27,879 nt of DNA from a virus. The position numbers were made by a program, and so were the translations under genes. The notes under the pieces are model-generated. The model ran no database searches. It was not told the DNA's origin and worked only from the letters and a program-made list of their open reading frames with translations. Below, one piece after another: positions 8,287-14,449 of the stretch (position 1 is its first letter; each line of letters starts with the position of its first letter). The stretch lies in the IMG/VR virus record IMGVR_UViG_3300025879_000081, positions 1-27,879 of that record; one strand, 5' to 3'.

Positions 8287-9250
8287 CCGTTTGTAAATCG
8301 TAATCGTTTGACCCTAATGTCTCTGCCCAGTAGTCAGAATACTCTTTTTTATATTCAGCGATAGATTCTTTTGTATCCACTATAAATCCATGTGGTGTTG
8401 CTATTATCCTACCGTCACCGTACCCTAAACCATTAACATGATTTTTTAACACACCTATCTTAGTTCTGGTAGCGAATTTAACTTTACGCCCGTTTTTAGT
8501 TGCGTCTATCTTGCTGGTACCAGAATTTTTCTGATTACCAAATAAATATATCATTGTAGAGTTTAGCCATAACGCTTCCCCACCTTTAGCTTTAACTCTA
8601 GGTTGACCGAAAGGGTTGTCGGGTAGTTCTACCCATGGTTGGTTAATTACCACCATAGTGTTAGTGTATTCGGAAGTTTCTTTTCTAGTACTGTTGATTC
8701 TTTGGTTTATACCCATACCTATCTTCTCTGCTAATACCCCAGCTGTATGTTGTTTACCACCTTTGCCATCAAAAGTCATTTTACAAGGTACGGAACCTAC
8801 TGAATCCCAGAAAAATACTAAGTCAAAAGGTATATCCCCTTTAGCTTGGTCATCTAACAACTTGTTAATGTAGTCCGTTATTTGTTCTATATAGAAGAAG
8901 TCATCTCTATAAAAGAACTTACCACCCCATTCTCCAGTTGTAGGGTCTTGATCAACATCTAAGCCCATTAGTTTCGCGTGACTGAAATCCCACTTTTTTT
9001 CTGTAACTAAGAATACTGGTACGGCACCCCTTTTCTGAGCATCGATAGCGGCTAAGATTAGAGCTGTTGTTTTTCCAGTATCTGAATGACCTAAGAACAT
9101 GTTTATATGACCAGTTGCGGGTCCTGGTGTTCCTGTCATTTCTAAGAATGCTGGACCACAATTTAAAAACGAGTCTGGTTTGTATGTTGTTGAGGAACTA
9201 TATTTGTTTCTCATATCATCGAATGAGAATTCTTTCTTTTTTACTGCCAT
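8276..9250 (-). CDS. uvsX: Recombinase, UvsX/RecA-like
   Basis: The product is 324 residues, somewhat shorter than T4 UvsX (391). It forms filaments on single-stranded DNA and catalyses strand exchange, supporting repair and recombination-dependent replication. Walker A is GHSDTGKTT (54-62), the catalytic Glu84 lies in VTEKKWDF, Walker B is DLVFFWDS (143-150), and the L1/L2-like region holds NTMVVINQPW and the conserved KAKGGEALWLNSTMI. The short acidic C-terminus (DYDLQTDEN) matches the acidic tails of RecA-type proteins. It follows the gp32-like gene after a terminator, an order that keeps two partners of the same pathway adjacent. The start lies 4 bases after a TATATA box that recurs at other genes here; no ribosome binding site is visible. 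The exonuclease gene overlaps its 3' end. Confidence 0.95.
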   Translation of the reverse strand: MAVKKKEFSFDDMRNKYSSSTTYKPDSFLNCGPAFLEMTGTPGPATGHINMFLGHSDTGKTTALILAAIDAQKRGAVPVFLVTEKKWDFSHAKLMGLDVDQDPTTGEWGGKFFYRDDFFYIEQITDYINKLLDDQAKGDIPFDLVFFWDSVGSVPCKMTFDGKGGKQHTAGVLAEKIGMGINQRINSTRKETSEYTNTMVVINQPWVELPDNPFGQPRVKAKGGEALWLNSTMIYLFGNQKNSGTSKIDATKNGRKVKFATRTKIGVLKNHVNGLGYGDGRIIATPHGFIVDTKESIAEYKKEYSDYWAETLGSNDYDLQTDEN

Positions 9251-9270
9251 TTTTTATATATTAATTTGTT

Positions 9271-9326
9271 AAAAAAAATGTGTGGGTATATAAAGGTATA
9301 CAACTACCATTTAGGTACCCACACAT
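9271..9326 (-). terminator. Rho-independent terminator between gp32-like and uvsX-like genes
   Basis: Bases 9278-9288 and 9316-9326 form a perfect 11-bp stem (ATGTGTGGGTA with TACCCACACAT). On the minus strand it is followed by eight T residues (9278-9271). The 27-base loop itself contains a GGTA/TACC mini-stem (9295-9298 with 9305-9308), so the loop is structured. It lies 16 bases after the SSB stop codon and 20 bases before the uvsX start, so it would limit uvsX expression from the SSB transcript unless read through. Confidence 0.88.
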
Positions 9327-9342
9327 TGTGTTATTAAAGCTA

Positions 9343-10299
9343 CTAGAACGGTAAGTCACTTATATTTAATTCAGCTTGATTAGCTGGTTCTGTTTGAGTG
9401 GCCGTTGTTGTAGATTCTGCTGTTGTTGTAGATTCTGCTGTCACTGATGGTGCAGGCGTTTCGTAAGTTGTTTTTTCTACTGGTGCCTGAGCTGATTGAT
9501 AACTAGTGATACCTTCTTCAGATTTTTTAACGAATTTTTTAGCCTCAGCATCCCACATAGGTTCAGCACCTTCTGCTACTAATAATAAGTAATCTTGTGG
9601 TTTTTTTCTAAATACGTCTGTCCAAACCATAGGATCTTCTAGGATCTGTACCGCTTGATTCTCATCTTCACTTAACTTAGACTCTCTATCTGGTATGATA
9701 GAAGAAACTTTACTATAACCAACTTTATTATCTCTAGATTTATCCCTAATGATAGAGATTGAGATATCGAAACCTTCAAATGGGTTCCAGAAAGCTCCGT
9801 ATTTCTTAACTAGAGGTGCGATTTTGTCCATGATACCTGAACCATCTTGTACGGCTGGGAATCTCCAGAACTTAACACCTTCATCTTCTTTACCTCTTTC
9901 AATACATCGAACTATGAAGTATTGTCTAGATCTATAACTGTTAGCTGTTTTTCTGTCGTCAGAATCACCAGTGTTCATAAGATATTTGTACGCATCATTA
10001 AGAGGTGATGGTTCGTTATCTTGTGCTGGGTCGTAAAGTTTAGAATAACGTTTTCCGATTTTTAAGTTGTGGAAATATCCAACTTTGTACCATTTTGTGG
10101 GATCATCTTGGTTAGGTAGTATCCTAATAGATTTTTCTCCTTGATTTTCACCGTCTTGTAATGCGATAGTGAAATACTTTTTTAAATCAACGCCAGTTCT
10201 GCGTGTAGATTTTTCAGCTGCTTGAGCTTTAGCTTGTTCGTAATCGGCCAGAGTATCTGTTGCGGCCTTGCTCCAATCAATCTTTTTGTAATCAATCAT
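9343..10299 (-). CDS. Single-stranded DNA-binding protein, T4 gp32-like
   Basis: The product is 318 residues; T4 gp32 is 301. It coats single-stranded DNA at forks and recombination intermediates. The N-terminal basic segment (KSTRRTGVDLKKYF, about 30-43) and the OB-fold core pattern (YFIVRCIERGKE; VKFWRFPAVQDGSGIMDKI; KYGAFWNPFEGFDISISI) match phage gp32-like proteins. A Thr/Ala/Glu-rich linker (about 265-310, with AESTTT repeated) leads to the C-terminal tip ISDLPF, which resembles the DDIPF tip of bacterial SSB. The zinc-binding His/Cys set of T4 gp32 is missing: the protein contains only one cysteine (Cys132). It has its own Bacteroidota-type promoter and its own terminator, consistent with very high, separate expression. 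Confidence 0.92.
   Translation of the reverse strand: MIDYKKIDWSKAATDTLADYEQAKAQAAEKSTRRTGVDLKKYFTIALQDGENQGEKSIRILPNQDDPTKWYKVGYFHNLKIGKRYSKLYDPAQDNEPSPLNDAYKYLMNTGDSDDRKTANSYRSRQYFIVRCIERGKEDEGVKFWRFPAVQDGSGIMDKIAPLVKKYGAFWNPFEGFDISISIIRDKSRDNKVGYSKVSSIIPDRESKLSEDENQAVQILEDPMVWTDVFRKKPQDYLLLVAEGAEPMWDAEAKKFVKKSEEGITSYQSAQAPVEKTTYETPAPSVTAESTTTAESTTTATQTEPANQAELNISDLPF
9404..9439. repeat. Two tandem 18-base repeats in the SSB linker
   Basis: The 18-mer GTTGTTGTAGATTCTGCT (+ strand) occurs twice head to tail, 9404-9421 and 9422-9439, without a mismatch. In frame it encodes the duplicated AESTTT in the flexible linker of the gp32-like protein. Being a multiple of three, copy-number change would alter linker length without breaking the frame. 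Confidence 0.9.
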
Positions 10300-10324
10300 A
10301 ATTATATTTTTTAATGTTATGGTA

Positions 10325-10355
10325 CAAACCTAAACAAAAAAACTACAATAAACAA
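10325..10355 (-). promoter_or_regulatory. Bacteroidota-type promoter of the gp32-like gene
   Basis: On the minus strand a TTG (10355-10353) is followed, after 20 bases, by TAGGTTTG (10332-10325). This matches the Bacteroidota primary-sigma consensus TTG-N17-23-TAnnTTTG. The start codon at 10299 is 25 bases downstream of the -7 element, which gives a short A/T-rich leader. A terminator lies immediately upstream, so the SSB gene appears to be an independent unit read by host RNA polymerase. Confidence 0.75.
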
Positions 10356-10381
10356 GAATACACTTAAAAAATATTTGGAAC

Positions 10382-10410
10382 AAAAAAAAACCTCCGTATT
10401 AGAGGTTTTT
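10382..10410 (-). terminator. Rho-independent terminator after the 101-aa gene
   Basis: AAAAACCTC (10386-10394) pairs with GAGGTTTTT (10402-10410) around a 7-base loop. On the minus strand the stem runs into nine T residues (10390-10382). It lies 24 bases past the stop codon of the 101-aa gene and just upstream of the SSB promoter, and it closes the baseplate/tail transcription unit. Confidence 0.88.
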
Positions 10411-10434
10411 AAATTCACTTATTTCTATCGTTGT

Positions 10435-10740
10435 TTAGAAAATAGATTTATACACCTTTACTCCGTATACTAACAATCCTTTTTGAACCCCAGTAGAACT
10501 AGAGTCCTCTACGGACGTCACCTGTATGGATGTTATAGGCATTTCAGTTAACCCTATCATCGATAATACGACATTAGAAACTCCGTTTATTTCCACTGTT
10601 ACTGTATCATTAACATTACCACAAGGTAGTATAGAATAATACCTAATATTGTAATCATCGTTATCAATTTCTGTTAATGGTGGGTCACCAGCTGTTATAT
10701 AGGTAGTCACTACCTCTTGTTGTAATCCGTTATTTCTCAT
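10435..10740 (-). CDS. Small beta-rich protein of unknown function
   Basis: The product is 101 residues and I do not recognise a family. It is rich in Val, Thr, Ile and Ser with alternating strand-like segments (NDTVTVEINGVSNVVLSMIG; MPITSIQVTSVEDSS; KGLLVYGVKVYKSIF) and no signal peptide, membrane helix or catalytic motif. This composition suits a small all-beta virion component, such as a decoration or tail accessory protein, but the role is only inferred from composition and from being last in the tail gene run. It starts 22 bases after the stop codon of the 231-aa gene and is followed by a terminator. The leader contains AATAAATA and has no Shine-Dalgarno. Confidence 0.75.
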   Translation of the reverse strand: MRNNGLQQEVVTTYITAGDPPLTEIDNDDYNIRYYSILPCGNVNDTVTVEINGVSNVVLSMIGLTEMPITSIQVTSVEDSSSTGVQKGLLVYGVKVYKSIF

Positions 10741-10762
10741 ATCAATAGTTACTTACTTTTAT

Positions 10763-11458
10763 TTATTGTTTATCCCCAACGTTGTTAAAACTGTGTTTTA
10801 TATCAACCTCATTGTAATCGTTAACCAGGTTGTCCATCATTGAAAGTTTATCTGGTCTACCCTCTAAATCGGTTTGAGTTTTTGGTCCCATATCTTCTAG
10901 GTATTCATCTTGAGTCACGCTAAATGGGTAAGAGTCTTTAGCTAAAGCTGCTCTTCTTTCTTCTTCAGTTTGTGGTCTCATTAACTCAACTTCTTTAGAT
11001 AATTTTTGCATTTGTTGTACTAAAGAATCCATTTTTTCTAAATTCTTTTCAACATTACTAACCTTGTTTATCATGTCTTCTATCTTAGAAGAGGCATTAG
11101 TTATTTTTTCTATAACATCGTCAGTTTTGGTATTCATCTCTTTTGCTGATGTGACTAAATCAGTTACATCAACCTCTATATCACCATCTTCATTTGTTGA
11201 TTCAGCATCATCTACCATTTCTTCTTCTGGTTCATCAACGCTTTCGGTATCGTCTACCATTTCTTCTTCTGGTTCAACAATATCTTCAGCATCATCTACC
11301 ATTTCTTCTTCTGGTTCAACAACACCTTCAGTATCATCTACCATTTCTTCTTCAGCTTCGTAAAATTTGTAATGTTTACCTTCTTCTAATGTATATGATA
11401 AAATATCGTTATATCTCGATACTTCTTCTGATAAAACTTTCTCTTTTTTTATGTTCAT
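10763..11458 (-). CDS. Acidic-repeat, coiled-coil protein of unknown function
   Basis: The product is 231 residues. Residues about 34-90 hold four copies of a 14-residue unit with core EPEEEMVDD. Then comes an acidic stretch (DGDIEVDVTD) and a long Lys/Glu/Met-rich helical region (about 105-160) with heptad-like spacing, probably a coiled coil. The C-terminal part has EEERRAALAKDSYPFS and VTQDEYLEDM, which look like a folded, conserved segment. No enzyme motif or membrane helix is present. Its start codon overlaps the stop codon of the 73-aa gene as ATGA, so the two are translationally coupled. The acidic repeats could mimic DNA or bind a basic partner, and the coiled coil suggests oligomerisation; a scaffold or virion role is possible but unproven. 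Confidence 0.85.
   Translation of the reverse strand: MNIKKEKVLSEEVSRYNDILSYTLEEGKHYKFYEAEEEMVDDTEGVVEPEEEMVDDAEDIVEPEEEMVDDTESVDEPEEEMVDDAESTNEDGDIEVDVTDLVTSAKEMNTKTDDVIEKITNASSKIEDMINKVSNVEKNLEKMDSLVQQMQKLSKEVELMRPQTEEERRAALAKDSYPFSVTQDEYLEDMGPKTQTDLEGRPDKLSMMDNLVNDYNEVDIKHSFNNVGDKQ
11205..11365. repeat. Four 42-base tandem repeats encoding acidic 14-residue units
   Basis: The + strand motif TCTACCATTTCTTCTTC begins at 11211, 11253, 11295 and 11337, exactly 42 bases apart. The units encode EPEEEMVDD plus a variable five-residue spacer in the 231-aa protein. The array is in frame, and copies differ mainly in the spacer (for example TEGVV, AEDIV, TESVD, AESTN). Confidence 0.92.
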
Positions 11459-11676
11459 CTTAAAAATCTTTTGTTTGAATTACTTATAGGGGTTTCTTCT
11501 CTTAATAATTCCCTACCGTCTTCTAGTACTAATTTTTTTTCTATCAAAGTTTTTTCTATTAAACCATCTTTAGTTTTAATATAACAAACACCATTTAAAT
11601 CACAAACTTCTTCACCTATCTGTGGGTTATTTTGATTACCCAGAAAATTATCTAATTTATTTCCAATATTATCCAT
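11455..11676 (-). CDS. Small protein of unknown function, coupled to the acidic-repeat gene
   Basis: The product is 73 residues and is not recognised. It begins MDNIGNKLDNFLGNQNNPQI, has two cysteines five residues apart (EVCDLNGVCYIKTKDGLIEK), then a charged Lys/Glu-rich helix and a basic end (NSNKRFLR). No signal peptide or membrane segment is seen. It is supported as a gene by its compact position: 59 bases after the hydrolase gene and overlapping the next start codon (ATGA). A TATTTATA octamer lies 13 bases before the ATG and may mark a promoter. The function is unknown. Confidence 0.7.
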   Translation of the reverse strand: MDNIGNKLDNFLGNQNNPQIGEEVCDLNGVCYIKTKDGLIEKTLIEKKLVLEDGRELLREETPISNSNKRFLR

Positions 11677-11689
11677 AATTGTTATTTCT

Positions 11690-11697
11690 TATAAATA
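11690..11697. promoter_or_regulatory. Possible promoter-like AT octamer before the 73-aa gene
   Basis: The + strand reads TATAAATA, the same octamer as before the gp25-like gene (1785-1792). In the direction of the genes it reads TATTTATA, 13 bases before the ATG. It sits in one of the few non-coding gaps. AT-richness makes chance occurrence easy, so this is a weak call. Confidence 0.22.
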
Positions 11698-11735
11698 TAA
11701 CGAATTTTATTAAAGTGTTGTATAGTAATTTAATA

Positions 11736-14438
11736 TTAAAAACTATTACTACCTAAGTCCCAAAATGTTTGTAGTGGTGGCCCATAAGTTATATTATCTG
11801 TATAATTATACGACCACCCATATACGTTATCCCTTGATTTTCTCTGAACGAATTTACCTCGTCCATCTGGATTTAAATTAGCATTTCTAGAGGTAACACT
11901 TCCTTCACTTTCTGCCTTGAAATCGGTTCTACCTTCGATTAATTGTTTAGCCTTATTTTGGTTAGTGGTGTCTTTAAGCGCTTCCCATGTTTCTTTAAGT
12001 ACCTTAGTTGCGGTAGCTATTGGGTCTGAGGATTGTTTGTATTTTTTTTCAGCTAACGCTTTTATGGCAGTAGCTTTATCTTTAATATTAGCAAAATTTT
12101 GTGAAATCTCACCTGTTCTATTAGCGAATGCTGGTGCGTATGAACCTTTAGATTTGATTACTTCGGAAATTGTGGGTTTATACATTGGTGAACCAACTCT
12201 ATTGTATATTGATTGTGCGACATCAGCTCTGCCTTGTGGATAACCATCTTCAAGTGCACATATAGCTAATAGCGACCAAAAATCGGCAGTATTGCCAGTT
12301 TGGATTGACCCAGGTGTTGCTACATTGCTACCTGTTGTTGTGTTAGTAGTTTTTGGTTTGACTCTTACTACAGCAAAATACTTAGTATCTTTTATTTTAC
12401 CGTTTTCTAGGTTTATTGCAGTACTCCCTATTTTTTCACTCAAATTACCTCCAATAGTGTAAGCTTTATTGTTTTCAATTCTAACCACTATATCACTGTG
12501 ACCATCGCTGCCTTTTACTACAGTGCTTAACCTATGGTTGGTACCTCTATTTTTATATACTATGTCACCAACACTTAGTATAGCCTCATTAGCTTTGTAA
12601 GCCTTAAATTCATTTAAGTTGTTGTCTCTTATATCAACTAAAGATGTGTTATGGAAAGTTGATTCTGGGAAGCTAGAATACCCAGATGTTTTCATAACGT
12701 AACCAATGAAAGCTGAGCTCCAAAATTTCTTTGTGTCTATGAATTCTTCGGCCTTAGTGCCTGTTACACCTACTGACTCCCACATTTTAGTTAATATTGG
12801 TCTAAGTCTTGGGTCGGTTCCTTTAATACCTTTATAGTCTTCATATAGTTTTTTAGCTAATTCGACATGAGGTAAAGCTGTTGATGAGTTATTGTTGTTA
12901 CTAGAATTAGCCTGTGGTGCTATATAAATATCATCACCGCTAGTTAGTTCTATAGTTGCGTCACGAATAGTCCAGTCTCTTAGTATATCATCACTATCAC
13001 CCGTATCTTCACCGTAGTTAAATTTACTCAAAAAACTGTGTTCTTTTAATGTAAGTGTATCATCAGGGGTTGTTTCGTCCGACCTAACTATACTGTAGAA
13101 AGCATCGGTTTTAGTCTTACCTATACCACCAAGTGACACTATGTAGTGATCCTGGTGTGTTTCACCCGAATTTGGTAAAGAATATGGGGGTCTAGTATTA
13201 CTTCTAGCCTTGATCCACTCAAAAGGCCCATTTTTGTCGTGACCTATAGTTGCGTTTGATTCGTAATTTATGTAATTATCATAAACATCAAATTCTTCAG
13301 AATAATATTCCGTTATAACCCATTTGGTGGGTATTTCTTTGTAAACGTTTGTGGTTGTAATACCACCATTATTCAAAATATTTGGTGCTGTGGTGCTTTT
13401 TCTAACGTATATGTATTTCCTATCACTACCTATGAAGTAGTCATAAACAGTACCGTATAATATATTAGTTTGGATTCCATCTCTATAACCCTCAACTGGT
13501 CTACCGTTAAGGAACTGATCACCTATATCATCGTCGGCCTTTACTTTGGCCAACTCATTATTAAATGCAACATCTTCATTCAAAGGACCTAAACTACCGT
13601 CTGAATTTATGTCAGCCCATTTATTACTTTGTTCTGCTTTTCTTATCACATTAAAAAATAATATGGATGATGTTTGAGGATTTGGTGGTGTACCGTCTGC
13701 CTTAGTCTTTTGGTAATCAATCTCATCTGCTTTATGTTGATTTATGTATTTATAGTTTTCTGGTAACCCACCTGGTAGAAACCAGTGTGTGTTTAAATCA
13801 TAGATAGATACACCCTGACCAAGGTACTCATTATTGTTTGGCTTTTCGTTAAACCACATGTTAGCCCTAGTTGTACTAGTTTTATAATCGGCCCAATTAG
13901 CTGGTAAATCGTCTTCGAATGTTATCTTAGGGTTTGTTGAGTCGTTAGTTAAGTATCCGTTACCAGAACTGGGGGTCATTAACACTGTTTTGGGTTTGTA
14001 AAACTCATTCTCCGTTATCGACAGATAGTTTAATAGTTGGGAAGGGTTGTCACCTAATCTGTAAGCTTCATTCAGCATGGTTTCGGCTAAACAACCTTTT
14101 CTGTAATAACCGTCTATTAGTTGACTTAATGATATATTTTCTAAAGGCTCTATCTTATGGTATAAATCAAAAACTAAAATATCAGCCCAATATGGCGCTG
14201 AATTTTTTAAATTCCAACCACTAACATTATTTAATTTGCACGCGTTGTTGTGTAGGTAAGATATTATGGTTTTTATTTTAACCGTATCAGTATCATCATT
14301 AGATGTCATAAAGTTAATATAGGCTACGATAACCCATGATGCTCTGTAGGGTACAAATTTACCTTCTGAGTCTGGGTTAAGATCTGCGTCTATCCCTTGG
14401 TATAGTGTCCCGAAAGGGTCTTTTTCATTTATATTCAT
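11736..14438 (-). CDS. Tail/baseplate-associated cell-wall hydrolase with DUF2272-like and SleB-like domains
   Basis: The product is 900 residues. The N-terminal ~510 residues are not recognised and are probably structural. Residues about 522-695 resemble DUF2272 (NlpC/P60-related): FWSSAFIGYVMKTSG (572-586), GDIVYKN (624-630), GHSDIVVRI (646-654) and GGN (663-665). Ser/Ala stand where a canonical NlpC/P60 enzyme has its Cys, so catalysis by this domain is uncertain. Residues about 717-880 match the SleB/cell-wall hydrolase 2 family: AICALEDG with candidate catalytic Glu730, then ADVAQSIYNRV (738-748) and GRTDFKAE (836-843). A role in piercing peptidoglycan during injection, like the lysozyme of T4 gp5, follows from its place behind the hub-like gene. 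No signal peptide is present, consistent with a virion protein and not a secreted one. A LNPDxxGKFV motif occurs near both ends. Confidence 0.82.
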   Translation of the reverse strand: MNINEKDPFGTLYQGIDADLNPDSEGKFVPYRASWVIVAYINFMTSNDDTDTVKIKTIISYLHNNACKLNNVSGWNLKNSAPYWADILVFDLYHKIEPLENISLSQLIDGYYRKGCLAETMLNEAYRLGDNPSQLLNYLSITENEFYKPKTVLMTPSSGNGYLTNDSTNPKITFEDDLPANWADYKTSTTRANMWFNEKPNNNEYLGQGVSIYDLNTHWFLPGGLPENYKYINQHKADEIDYQKTKADGTPPNPQTSSILFFNVIRKAEQSNKWADINSDGSLGPLNEDVAFNNELAKVKADDDIGDQFLNGRPVEGYRDGIQTNILYGTVYDYFIGSDRKYIYVRKSTTAPNILNNGGITTTNVYKEIPTKWVITEYYSEEFDVYDNYINYESNATIGHDKNGPFEWIKARSNTRPPYSLPNSGETHQDHYIVSLGGIGKTKTDAFYSIVRSDETTPDDTLTLKEHSFLSKFNYGEDTGDSDDILRDWTIRDATIELTSGDDIYIAPQANSSNNNNSSTALPHVELAKKLYEDYKGIKGTDPRLRPILTKMWESVGVTGTKAEEFIDTKKFWSSAFIGYVMKTSGYSSFPESTFHNTSLVDIRDNNLNEFKAYKANEAILSVGDIVYKNRGTNHRLSTVVKGSDGHSDIVVRIENNKAYTIGGNLSEKIGSTAINLENGKIKDTKYFAVVRVKPKTTNTTTGSNVATPGSIQTGNTADFWSLLAICALEDGYPQGRADVAQSIYNRVGSPMYKPTISEVIKSKGSYAPAFANRTGEISQNFANIKDKATAIKALAEKKYKQSSDPIATATKVLKETWEALKDTTNQNKAKQLIEGRTDFKAESEGSVTSRNANLNPDGRGKFVQRKSRDNVYGWSYNYTDNITYGPPLQTFWDLGSNSF

Positions 14439-14449
14439 GCTTTTATATA

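Noticed and set aside
8952-9161. A second minus-strand frame of 69 codons inside uvsX
   Set aside because: It overlaps the uvsX Walker A region in another frame and has an unlikely composition; there is no room for an independent gene.
9251-9342. Search for a host-type promoter in front of uvsX
   Set aside because: A TACCTTTA sequence lies in the terminator loop but has no TTG at a suitable distance and the wrong final base; it was not called.
11205-11365. Regular repeats considered as a CRISPR array
   Set aside because: The repeats are contiguous, in frame, and encode protein; there are no unique spacers between them.
11064-11463. Two + strand frames with periodic hydrophobic or Ser-rich repeats
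   Set aside because: The periodicity is only the antisense reading of the 42-base acidic repeats; the minus-strand gene is coupled to its neighbour by ATGA and carries a coherent coiled coil.
11723-11751. Inverted repeat TAGTAAT/ATTACTA just after the hydrolase gene, with a TTTAATATTAAA palindrome inside
   Set aside because: The stem is only 7 A/T-rich base pairs, partly within the coding end, and no T-tract follows; it does not meet the standard of a terminator.
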